The notes beneath the pieces were generated by a model. That model saw nothing but the letters and a program-made list of their open reading frames with translations, made no database searches and was not told the origin of the DNA. A DNA stretch of 64,000 nucleotides from Plasmodium relictum (Eukaryota > Apicomplexa > Aconoidasida > Haemosporida > Plasmodiidae). Of this stretch, positions 21,275 through 32,289 are shown piece by piece. Position 1 is the first letter of the stretch; the number at the start of each line of letters is the position of its first letter. Where the stretch lies: NCBI RefSeq assembly GCF_900005765.1, contig NC_041685.1, forward strand, positions 992,001 to 1,056,000, in the 5' to 3' direction. Made by a program: the position numbers and the translations under genes.

Positions 21275-23695
21275 TTATTTAACATGTAATAAGTACAGAT
21301 AAGAGTAGAATAAATCATTAAATATATCAACAATATTTCCAATTTCTGTTATTCTTTCTCTTGATTTTAAAAATAAATACTTTTTTTTTTCTTCAATTAA
21401 AAAATTACCTGCTTTATTGTAACTACTTGAAATAAAATCCTCTAAATTGTTTAAAACATTTGATCTATACCCTTTGTAAATATAATATTCATTTATTTCT
21501 TCTTCGCTGAAAAAGCAAATTTAATGATATTATATTATCAAAAAATTATATATAAATTTATATATATATATATATTTATTTATTTTATTTTATCTTTTTT
21601 CCTTTTTTCTTTTTATTTTATTTTTTTTTTTTTAAATACGCTTTTTTTATTAATTTTTCTTTTTTTTTTCAGGTTTTTTTTTTTTTTTATTATTTTTTTC
21701 TATTAATAATTTATTTGCTTTATTTTATTTTTTTTTTTTTTATCATAAAAATTTTTTATTCTTATATAATTTCAAAAAAAAAGGAAGTTCTCATAGATGT
21801 TACTTAAAAATTATAGCAGGTTGATCATTTTTTTTAACATCAGAAAAAAAGTTAAGAATTTTAGAATTGAAAGATTGCTCTAATTCTTCTAATTTTCTAA
21901 AATAACTATAGATATTGTCATTTATAACTTTTATTATGTTTGAAATGTTTACTTTAAATTTTTCTATGAAATTATTCAGTGAAACTATATTCATCAGTTC
22001 TTCATTTATTAACTTATCTCTAAATAGAAAATTTTCCTCAATATTATTTTCAATGTAATTTTTTAGAATTGAGTATTTTTCTTTATTGACAAATATAATA
22101 TTTATATCTTCGTTTTCGTTTGAAATGTCTTCATTTTTTTCACTTTCTTTACTTTCCTCAATTTCACTAAAAATTTGTGTATTCAACTTTAAATTATAAT
22201 TTTTTGAGATATCTTCAATTCTTTTTTTAATTGTATCGTTTATGCTTTTTTTTTCATTTATCTCTAGTTTTTTCTTGTAGTAATCAGGGCACTTTTTAAT
22301 CGTCATGTTCTCTATTCCTATTTATAAATTTTACCACAATATATATATATGTATGAATATGTATCATATTTCATTATTTTCTATTTATATAACCTTGTTC
22401 ACAATTTAAAAAACTTAATATATTTCTTATGGCCTTTTTTGTTCTCTTTTTTAATTTGTTATATTCACTAATATTTTCTAACATACTTTGTGAAGTAAAT
22501 TTTTCAACTTTATTTTCAAATTCGTCAGAAGATTTTTTTCTTTCTTCATTTAATATTAGTATTTTATTACTATAAAAAAAAAAAAAAAAAAATTGTATGC
22601 TATAGATATAAAATGTATGTAAATTTTTACGTACATTATTTCTGAATTCATATTTTGAATATTTTCTAAAAAATCATTTTTTATTTTTGAATAATTATCT
22701 ATTTTAAGTAAAACATTTGGCTCTTTTTTTTCATCAAATAGTGAATTAGACAAAATAGTTATATCATATAAATATGCTTCGGAAATTTTCTTTTCATAAT
22801 TTTTTGTATCATTAATATTATTATTTAAATCATAATTTTTAATTTCTTTTGTTTCTTCGTATATTTTAACATCAATGCAAGTTTTCTCTATTTGTGAATT
22901 TTTAACAGTAACTATTTCATTGTTAAAATATTTAACATTTTTTAAATTAGAAATTACTTCACATGATAAATTTTTTATATTACATATAGGATTATCAATT
23001 AAATTTAAAAATTTTAAATTTTCTAAGCACCTTAAATAAAATATATTTTCCAAATCTTCTATATAATTTTTACTTAATATCAAAATTTTTAAATTTTTAT
23101 TGTTGTGTAAATTTTCAATTTTTTTAATCTTGTTATTATGTAAATTTAGTTCTGATAACTTTTTTAAATTATCTAAATTTTTTATTTCCTTTATATTATT
23201 ATTTGAAATACTTAAAATTTTTAAATTAACTAATTCATTTAAATTTTCTAATTCTTCTATTAAATTATTATCTAAATGTAACTCTTCTAAATCTGTTCAA
23301 ATAAAAAACAAAATAAAAGAAATATAAAGAATGAATTAAGAAAATATATATTTCAATAAAGACTATAAAAATTCTATATAATCCCTTTTTATTGACATAT
23401 ATATATATTTACTTTTAAAAAGGTTAATATTTTGTATTAATAATATTTTTTTATTTTCTAATGATAAAGATTTAGTATGATAAAATTCATCAATTACATT
23501 ATTTCTTTTTACATTATTATACTTTTTTATTTCCTCAATTATCATTTTTTCATTTATTATATTTGTGTGTATATTTTTATAATCATTATCTGGTATTATA
23601 CTGTAGAATATTTTATTATTCATATCTTCCTTTTTTTCATTATCTATATTATCATTTTTTTTATCTTCTCTATATTCTTCTTTTTCATAACTCAT
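21275..23695 (-). CDS. DRC3: DRC3/LRRC48-like dynein regulatory complex leucine-rich repeat protein, five exons
   Basis: Exons by phase: 23695-23413, 23292-22635, 22569-22394, 22317-21804 and 21506-21275, about 620 residues. Residues about 95-210 are SDS22-type leucine-rich repeats: LEELHLDNNLIEELENL, LKILSISNNNIKEIKNL, LSELNLHNNKIKKIENL, LKILILSKNYIEDLENIFYL. They are followed by RCLENLKFLNLIDNPICN, which matches the distinctive end of the LRR block in DRC3 (iyLRxFxxLxxLNLxGNPIC). The C-terminal two-thirds is charged and coiled-coil-like, as in DRC3, and longer than the human protein of about 523 residues. DRC3 is part of the nexin-dynein regulatory complex of motile axonemes, so in Plasmodium it should act in the male gamete flagellum. 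All four introns fit in phase. A generic LRR protein is the alternative. Confidence 0.75.
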
Positions 23696-25346
23696 TTTTT
23701 CATTATTAAATATATCAATATCTTTAAAATTGGAGTATTTGTAACTTCTTTTTTCTTTTGATTATAAATTTATATTAATAAAATATAAAAATAATATTCA
23801 GAAATGTATATTTATATATCTCCTAAAAATTTTCTTTAAACAGAAGATATTTTTTTATTTATATATAAAGATAATTTGCTTTCAATGTTTAGTTTACATA
23901 AAATATTTGCAAAAAAAAAAAATATATTCATAATAAAAATAAATAAGACAATGAAGTTTAAAAAAAAAAAAAATTAATGTTTCGCTATATTGATAAAGAA
24001 TTAATAGAGTTTTAAAAAAAAATTTTTTAATTATCATAATAATTTGTAATATTTACTAATAGGAATTTTTATTTAAATAATAACTATGCTACTCTTCTTA
24101 AATTTTTTTTAAAGTTTTTATTCTTTTTTAGTGTTCTACAAGTAGTCTTATATGCAAATAAGAATTGCAATAATTATAGTAACTTTACTCCTTTTTTAAT
24201 TATAATAATAATATAATTATTTTAACTATTTTCATTCCTAATATTTTTATATTGTAATCTAAAAATATAGTGGAAAAAATTAAAATTAAAAAATATATAA
24301 GTTCCTTTTTTATTATATTGTTTGAACAATTTTAATTATCGTGTACTTATATATTTATATTATTTTCTAAATCCTTTAAATTGTTAAGATGAAAATTATC
24401 AGAATAACATATGTTGTTGATTTATATCAAAAATAAAAAATTTAGTGAATAATGAGATTTTTTTTTTATCTACTTTAAATTTTAAATTGTAATATATATA
24501 ATATTTTATAATTTTTTTTTTTTAAGAAATATGCTGTGAATCAATTAAAGAAAACGTTTCAAAAAAGTATTACCTTAAAGTTACCCTATCTTTTTTTTTT
24601 CTAAATTTACTTACTATATTTAATCTTTAAGGTTACTTATAAAAAAATAAATGGAAAATTATTCCTTATATAATATCTATACTTTTTTCTTATAAATGTG
24701 ATACTTTTTTATGCGTAAAAGGAAATAATTTTTTTACTTTTTATAAATGATATAATACAAAAACTTACTATAATTTAAAATATATATATAAATGTTATAA
24801 ACTATTTAAAGATATGTAATTATTTAATGACTAAAAATCTCTTGAACTATTTCCCTTATTTTTTTTAAGGATCATTAGGCATGCAATCAATTAAATCATC
24901 ATGCATTAAAAAAATACTCAGATTTATTCTATTTTCATTAAATATAAAATGTATGTAATTTATTGTAAAAGTCCACAAAAAAAAATTTTTAATTTTTTTT
25001 TTTTTTTGTACATCTTTTGGTTTTTTTTAATTTAATGGTTTTTCTCATCTTATGTATATATATATATTTATATATTTATGTGTATATTATATCTTAAGAG
25101 AACACTTTTAATTTCAAAAAAAATGACTGTACTTCATTAAATAAAAATATACTTATAATTACATAAAAAGATTTAGTTAAAATATAATTATTAAAAGATA
25201 AGGAAATATATTTGTCTAAATATTAATTATGAATATTAAAAAAAGTAATAGAAAAATGATAAAATTTTGAAATAAAGAAAGAAAAATGAAAAATTAAATT
25301 TATAGATATATAAATATAAATTTATATATTTTTTTTCTTGGTTATA
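23696..25346. other. Divergent intergenic region upstream of the MSP1 paralogue
   Basis: About 1.65 kb of A/T-rich DNA between the divergent DRC3 and MSP1P genes. It holds the 5' UTRs and promoters of a presumed gametocyte gene and a presumed merozoite gene. No motif is recognised by eye. Confidence 0.6.
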
Positions 25347-28300
25347 ATGTGTATATTTTTTCTTTTATTTTTATTTTTTTGTTTCCATTCCGAAACTATA
25401 GGATTTTTAAATTTTTTACATAAAACAAATGAAACAACAAAAAAATATACACTTCTTTTAATTTCTTTGATTGAATCAAGAGAAAATATAAAATTAGATA
25501 AAAACAATGATGAAAAATTAAAAGATATAGAAAAAAATATTAAAAAAATAAAAAATGAGATGTATGACTTATATTTCTCTCTTAAATATTTATATTCATC
25601 AATTAATTTAAGTTTTATCAAAGAGCTATATTTATATGATGAAAATGTTCAAATATGGATATTTGAGGAAAAAAATTTAAACAATATAAAAACAGTTAAA
25701 GATATAAAAATTTATTTAGAAAAAATTACAGTATATTATAAAAAAAAATTTATGAAAAATAAATTAGAAGAGACTTGCAGCTATATTAACACTAAGAATA
25801 TTTTGCGTAAGCAAATTGAAGTATTAAGATATAATTATTATATGATATTAATAAAATTATATTATAAAAAATATATAAATTATTTTAAAAAATTAACAGT
25901 CAACAGGAATGATTTTTTTAACATTCCTTTTAATTCACACCTCAATTTTAAGGAAGATATCTATTACAAAACTTTTGAAAATTTTAGTGTAAATATATCA
26001 GAAAAAAAAATATTACAAGAAAAAAAAAATAGAAGTAAAATTAATAAAATTAAAAATAAAGATGAAGATCAAATAAAAAAAGAGAAAGATAATGAAGAAA
26101 AAAACTTAAATTACATTGAAACTTATCAATATATACTAAGTGAAAAATCAGATAAAAAATTTATGATGAAAATGAGAAATCTCTTAAACAACATCGAAAT
26201 TTCATTAGAAAAAAATATTGCTAATTCTGTTAAATATATATCCAGAAGAATGATAGAAATATCAGAAAAACAAGTAAGTATAAACTATTGCAGGGACATA
26301 TATAAAGAATTAAAATATAAGAATTACGATAAAATTTTTTTTGATGAAAATCATTTTGAAAATTTGATTAAACATTCTAGAGAGAAATCATTTCCTTCAT
26401 TAATAGCACAGGAAAAAAAACAGCTTTACGAAAAAAGAAATATTTTTGAATATTTCATTTTTTTTCATATAGAAAAATTATTAAATATAAAAAGTAAACT
26501 AGAAGATAAACTAAAAGAATTTCTTAATCTATTTAAAAAATTTCAAAATAATCCTCAATCAATGGTATTAACAATTAGAAATGAAATCAAATACATATTC
26601 AGCTTTCTGGATGAATATATAGATATGTATTCATTTATATATTTGAACTTTGATGATTACTATAGTACAATTAGGGATATATTATCTTTGAATTATATTA
26701 AACAAAATTTAAAAGACAATAGAAAAGACGTAGCTGAAAATATTATAAAACATTTGAGTGATTTAAATAAGTCTTTTTCTAAATATAAAAAAACTAAAGA
26801 AATATATGAAAATTTTATTGAAAATTTATTAAAACAGAAAAATGACATAGAGATAAATAAATCTAATAAAAATATTAAAAAGAATAATGAAGAAAAAAAT
26901 GATATCAGTAAAAATGAACTATTAAAAAAAAAAGGAAAAAATGAAGATTACAGTGATGCTAATAATATAGAAGAATCAAAATTTTTTAATTTTAAGGAAC
27001 TTTCATTTATATTAAATGACAAAAAAAATTTCATAGAAAAAGAAGATAAGAAAAAAAAAAATGAGCTATATGATAAGGTAATAAAAGATGAAAATGAATA
27101 TTTACATAATTTGAAAAATATAATGAAACTATTAAATGACTATAAGGAACTAAAAAATAAAAAAATAGAAATAAAATATATATCAAACACTAGTAAGTCA
27201 GAAAGGGAGCCTATACTATTTGCATCAAAATTTAGACAATATGAAATAATAGAATATTACAAAAATATCTTGCTATTTATAAAAATATTAATTAAAAAAA
27301 GAATATTACTTAAATTAAAGACAAAAATTATGATTTTGAGAGAATTTTTTCCATTGTCATTTTTATTTAATAAATATTTTGTTTATATTATATACAACAA
27401 CTCCTTTAAAAATTTTATAAAAAAATATAAAAAAAAAGTAAATCAAAATTTTTGTTTTGACTTAACTTTAAAAAATTTGGAAAGTTTACTAAAGCATATT
27501 GACCTATCTAATATTTTTATGAATTATATGTTTTATATTTTTAATCTTAATCACAACTTCATAAGTAAGCATTTGAAAGTGGATGAAATAATTCTAACTC
27601 ATTTACATAAAAATGTTAAAAAATTGAAAAATTTAACTGATGTAAAAAATTTCTTACAGAAAAATTTTTCATACAGCATTAATAATTTAACTCATAAAAA
27701 AATAATAAAATCTTTTAAATTTATTAATACCTATTTACATAATATATTTAATAATAATAATATTTCTGTGTATATTTTAAAAAATTTTGAAAATTTGAAA
27801 ATACAATGTAGTAATGAAGATTTACACGAAATATATAATGAAGTTTATTCAAAAAATAAAGTTGAAGATTTTATTTTCAATAACATGAATGATTTAAAAA
27901 ATAAATTTAATAAGATAAATATGGCAAATGTATCATCTATTCAGTTTTGTTCTTATTCAGAATTTCCTTTAAAATTGTTTGACAATGCCCTTTTAATAAA
28001 TTCTTTGACAGAATCTTACAAATTTATTTTATATAAAACACAACAGAACTATATTTTTAAATTATATTATTATTCTAATCATAAAAATGCAACTGTTTTT
28101 GAAAAAATAATTTTTCAGCTATTAAGTAAATATAATATGGATACATATAACAATTTAAAAATTAGTACATTTAATTCTTATTGCAAAAAAAAAAAAATAA
28201 AAAAAGAAAATATAAAATTTTATACAGGTATAAACTCTTCTAATGAAGATAATATTTTAAATGAGGATAAAGATAATTATATCTTTTCTAATAATAACAA

Positions 28301-30455
28301 TAATAAATATGTTCATAAGAATCTAGAAATTTTATGTGATAAACAATACTCTAATAACGAAAATAGTTCATTAATATCACAAGAAAAAAAGGATTCCAAT
28401 TTAAAAATAAATATAAAAATTAATAAATCACAAGATAAATTTGAAAATAGTAATATAAATAATAATTTATTATTTAATAAAAATACTAATTTACCTTACT
28501 TTTATAAATGTGATTTATTAGATGAAAATAAAAAATCACTTGTATCTTTTTATATAAAAAACTTTGAAAAATATTCAAATAAATCAGTATTTGAATTACC
28601 AAAAGAAGAAAATGATGAAATTAATAATATACTATACCCATTTCCTAATACAGAAAAAAATAATTTTTATGAGATAAATAAAAACAAGGTTAAAGAAGAA
28701 TTCATGTATTGTGATAATATGTACAAAAATTCTAAACATAATTCATATGATTCAACATTTAATACTACTCTAGCTAATAAAAATGAACTTCTTTTTGAAA
28801 AAGAATCTATTGAGCATTATTATTTAATTTTAAATTTGCTATATGAATATATAGTAAATAAGAGTGAAAGCCTTTTAAACATCAAAAAAATAGAAAAAGA
28901 AATATCAAATTTATACGTAAGAATAAAATTATATGAAGAAAATATTTCACATATATATAAACAGAAACAATTAAAAAATTCAATTGATGAGACAAATGAA
29001 ATGAAAAAACAGTATAAAAAAGATATATCAGAAGCAGTAAATGAGAAACACAAAGCTTTATTAAATATATATAAAGATATAATACATACACATTCAAAAA
29101 CTGAAAATTATTTAATTAGCTTAAAAAAAGCAAATGAAAAAAAAAAAATAAGCATTAAGAATTTCGAGTTAAATAAGTATGCTCTCTTAACTCAAAATAA
29201 GAAGGAAGATATTCAACAATTTAATTTTTATCATAGTGAAATATTAAAGTATTTACAAAAACAAAAGAAATGCTGTGATTCTTACTTAAAGGAGATGCTA
29301 ACCCATTTTAAATATTTATCTATATTTCATTCTTCATTTTCTAATGTTGAAAAAAATAAAAAAATAATTGAATATATATATATAAGTATCAATGATTCCT
29401 TTAATGACATTATTAGATGTGAAAAAAGCACAAAACAATTAATTGTTAATTATAAAAAAATAAAAGAGAAATTGCATTTGATATATACAATTAAAAGTAG
29501 TTCACATAAAAAATTTCGAAAATTTTATCTTTTAACTAACTATTTTTATATTGAAAAGGATGATAATGTTTACTTTTTTTTAGATAATGATGAAAAAATA
29601 AGAAACTATAAAATTTATAAAAGACTCATAAATGACATTGAGGAAGATTTATTAATTGTTGGTAAAATAAAAGATAAAAACAAAAAAAGACAAATAATTT
29701 TTAAAGAATTAGAAGAGCAAATTAATGTTTTAAAAGAGCTAAAAAAACAATTACATATAGATGTTGAATATAATGTAAAGACTTTATACTCTAATATATT
29801 TTATGAGAATATGTTGATTTATGAATATCTTGTAAGTTATGAAGAAAAATTAAATAAAAAATTGCTTATTTATAATAACATTCTAAATAATATTAGAAAT
29901 TCTTTTGAACATAAACCAAATTTCACATATGATCCATCTTTTTTTTATAATTATGTAAAATATGATAATAAAGGAATTGAATTTGTAGATAAAATATTAG
30001 AAATTTATGAGGGAAAAAATTATGTTAACATAGAAAAAGGAAATAATTATAATAATAAAATATATATATCATATAATAAAAATAAAATGAAAAAAAATAA
30101 TTTTACTTCTAACCAAGATACACCCTTTGAATTGATAGAAAATAAGTGCAACTATAAAAAATGTTCTCAAAATTCTTTTTGCTCTATTTATAAATCTAGA
30201 GAAAAATGTTTTTGCTTTCTTAATTATATAATGATAGATAAAAAATGCTATTTAAATGAAAATAATACATGCTCTATAAAAAATGGTGGATGCGATCAAA
30301 AAGCAAAATGTGAATTAAAAAAAAATAAAATTAAATGTACATGTCCTTTAGGAACAAAATCTATACACGAAGGTGTACTATGTAGTTTATCTACGTTTAA
30401 AAAAATTTCAAACTTTTTTATTCTTCTTTTAATTTTAATTTCTTATTTTTCATAA
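25347..30455 (+). CDS. MSP1P: Merozoite surface protein 1 paralogue (MSP1P type)
   Basis: Single exon of about 1702 residues from the ATG at 25347. A hydrophobic signal peptide (MCIFFLLFLFFCF) leads a long, mostly helical Lys/Asn/Glu-rich ectodomain. It ends in two adjacent EGF-like modules (about residues 1599-1678), each with six cysteines (first opening CNYKKCSQNSFC, second opening CSIKNGGC and ending HEGVLC). A final hydrophobic tail (ISNFFILLLILISYF) fits GPI attachment. This is the MSP1 layout, and it lies 1.83 kb upstream of MSP1 in the same direction, as MSP1P does in P. vivax, where it is a merozoite surface protein able to bind red cells. Low-complexity Asn-rich stretches occupy about residues 940-1130. 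Unlike MSP1 here it has no long Ser/Thr/Pro/Gln spacers. Processing sites cannot be placed by eye. Confidence 0.88.
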   Translation: MCIFFLLFLFFCFHSETIGFLNFLHKTNETTKKYTLLLISLIESRENIKLDKNNDEKLKDIEKNIKKIKNEMYDLYFSLKYLYSSINLSFIKELYLYDENVQIWIFEEKNLNNIKTVKDIKIYLEKITVYYKKKFMKNKLEETCSYINTKNILRKQIEVLRYNYYMILIKLYYKKYINYFKKLTVNRNDFFNIPFNSHLNFKEDIYYKTFENFSVNISEKKILQEKKNRSKINKIKNKDEDQIKKEKDNEEKNLNYIETYQYILSEKSDKKFMMKMRNLLNNIEISLEKNIANSVKYISRRMIEISEKQVSINYCRDIYKELKYKNYDKIFFDENHFENLIKHSREKSFPSLIAQEKKQLYEKRNIFEYFIFFHIEKLLNIKSKLEDKLKEFLNLFKKFQNNPQSMVLTIRNEIKYIFSFLDEYIDMYSFIYLNFDDYYSTIRDILSLNYIKQNLKDNRKDVAENIIKHLSDLNKSFSKYKKTKEIYENFIENLLKQKNDIEINKSNKNIKKNNEEKNDISKNELLKKKGKNEDYSDANNIEESKFFNFKELSFILNDKKNFIEKEDKKKKNELYDKVIKDENEYLHNLKNIMKLLNDYKELKNKKIEIKYISNTSKSEREPILFASKFRQYEIIEYYKNILLFIKILIKKRILLKLKTKIMILREFFPLSFLFNKYFVYIIYNNSFKNFIKKYKKKVNQNFCFDLTLKNLESLLKHIDLSNIFMNYMFYIFNLNHNFISKHLKVDEIILTHLHKNVKKLKNLTDVKNFLQKNFSYSINNLTHKKIIKSFKFINTYLHNIFNNNNISVYILKNFENLKIQCSNEDLHEIYNEVYSKNKVEDFIFNNMNDLKNKFNKINMANVSSIQFCSYSEFPLKLFDNALLINSLTESYKFILYKTQQNYIFKLYYYSNHKNATVFEKIIFQLLSKYNMDTYNNLKISTFNSYCKKKKIKKENIKFYTGINSSNEDNILNEDKDNYIFSNNNNNKYVHKNLEILCDKQYSNNENSSLISQEKKDSNLKINIKINKSQDKFENSNINNNLLFNKNTNLPYFYKCDLLDENKKSLVSFYIKNFEKYSNKSVFELPKEENDEINNILYPFPNTEKNNFYEINKNKVKEEFMYCDNMYKNSKHNSYDSTFNTTLANKNELLFEKESIEHYYLILNLLYEYIVNKSESLLNIKKIEKEISNLYVRIKLYEENISHIYKQKQLKNSIDETNEMKKQYKKDISEAVNEKHKALLNIYKDIIHTHSKTENYLISLKKANEKKKISIKNFELNKYALLTQNKKEDIQQFNFYHSEILKYLQKQKKCCDSYLKEMLTHFKYLSIFHSSFSNVEKNKKIIEYIYISINDSFNDIIRCEKSTKQLIVNYKKIKEKLHLIYTIKSSSHKKFRKFYLLTNYFYIEKDDNVYFFLDNDEKIRNYKIYKRLINDIEEDLLIVGKIKDKNKKRQIIFKELEEQINVLKELKKQLHIDVEYNVKTLYSNIFYENMLIYEYLVSYEEKLNKKLLIYNNILNNIRNSFEHKPNFTYDPSFFYNYVKYDNKGIEFVDKILEIYEGKNYVNIEKGNNYNNKIYISYNKNKMKKNNFTSNQDTPFELIENKCNYKKCSQNSFCSIYKSREKCFCFLNYIMIDKKCYLNENNTCSIKNGGCDQKAKCELKKNKIKCTCPLGTKSIHEGVLCSLSTFKKISNFFILLLILISYFS

Positions 30456-32289
30456 AATTCAATTCAAATTTAAAAATAAATACTTTTAAATAAAATTTTA
30501 AGGATAATTTATTAATTATTATTTATATGGATTTAACTATGCTTTTTTTTTTTTTTTTCTTTTACAATATATGAACATAGGAAAATTTTCGTATACTATA
30601 TTTTCTACACATAAATATGTTTATGTGTGCAATTTTTAAGTTTTTCACTTACTATTTTCTTTTTCTTAAATACATTGTCCTAACTTGTTTTCATTTTTAA
30701 TATTTCATTATTATTTTCAAATTTTTTTCACTTTATTTTATTTTTTTATTTTATTCTATTTTATTTTCTTCTATATTATGCTATTTATTCCTATATTCAT
30801 TTAAAAATTTTTCCTTTTTTTTTTTATCTCTCTTTTTTTATGTTTTTCTTTCTATAAACTTTTTTATATAAATCCAAATTTAAAAGCCAAAATTACATAT
30901 GATAAATTTTTTATTTTTTTGTATAAAATGTATAAACCTTTTTCATAACATTTTTAAATATTTCTAAAATAATAATAAGTAACATAATTTATTCTATAAT
31001 TAATCCTAGGTATTAGGATTAGATATATGCTACTAAATAAAAATATAATAAATAAAAATATATATATCTAATGTTTGTAGTTTCTAATAAAATTACTATT
31101 TTATGAAGTTTTATGATTAAAAAAAAAATAGTAAAAGTAAAATTTTATTGAACATAATTTTAGTTTTGTGTTCTTTATGGACTCTTTTGAAACTTTTTCT
31201 TCTTCGTAACTTTTATTTTTGCAACTATATAATTTCATATAAATATTAATTAGTTCAATTTCTATTACACTTAAAATTGATTTCATCTTAGTTACACACA
31301 TTTTGATAATTATTAACGAAATTGAACTAAATAGATAAGAAAAACAATTTCTTTGTTTTTTATATGAATCATTATTCCTTTTGTTTTTATTATATATATT
31401 TTTAATACAACATTGCAATCCTCTACTAAATGTTCTAATTTTTAGATACAAGAAGTCCTTTAATATTCTATTGAATGCATATAGGTAGAAATGAAATTAG
31501 AAGCACCTTGTTGGCTTGTTTTCACTTTATTTATATATACTTTATGAAAAAAAAAACAGAACTCTCTTAAATGAAGTGCACAAATTAAGGATTGTAAAAA
31601 TAAAAAAATAAAATCTAGAGTTATTCTAATTATTTTTTTTTAAGTGTTAAAATTTGTTCCTAAATAAGAATCGTTGAAAGAAAGAGTGCATTAACTCATA
31701 AAAAAAAATATGCATATTCAAATAAAAAAAAAGAAAGTAAAAAAATATATTTACATGTGTACTAATATTTAAATTTTTTGCAGTTTATAGAATATTTTGT
31801 TTTGTACCGCTACACTTTCATTTTTTGAAATTTTTTTCTCTTTAAAGTTAGGGCACTTTATATAATTTTAAGAGAAAAAAAAAAATAAAAAAAAAAAATA
31901 TCTTTTTTTTTTTTTTTCTTTTTTTAATGTTTTATTATATTTGTGGGAGAAAAATTTGAAATAATGTTTATATAAATATTTTATAAAAAAAAAAATTCTA
32001 TATACTTTTACACCTTTTTTTTTAGTACAAAATAATTTGTTTTCCAGAAATTTTTTATATAGAAAATTTTAAAATACTAAAAAATTAACCTAAAACTTTT
32101 TTGTTTTTACACATCTTAATTCATTGTTTTAAAAAATATGTTTTTTTGTAAATTATATATCATATAGAAAATTTTTAATTATATAAAAAATTCAACTTAT
32201 AAAATGCAAAACTAATATAAATTTTTACTTAACAGCTATTTATATTATTAATTATATTTTTCCTTTTCTTTAATTAAATTAATTCAACA
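30456..32289. other. Spacer between the two MSP1-family genes
   Basis: About 1.8 kb of A/T-rich DNA containing the MSP1P 3' UTR and the MSP1 promoter and 5' UTR, with poly(T)/poly(A) blocks near 31878-31918. A minus-strand frame at 31101-31451 has no ATG near its start and is not called as a gene. Confidence 0.55.

Noticed and set aside
31101-31451. Minus-strand open frame between MSP1P and MSP1
   Set aside because: The frame opens at TTG; the first ATG is well inside and leaves a short Lys/Phe-rich peptide with no domain. It lies in the MSP1 promoter region.
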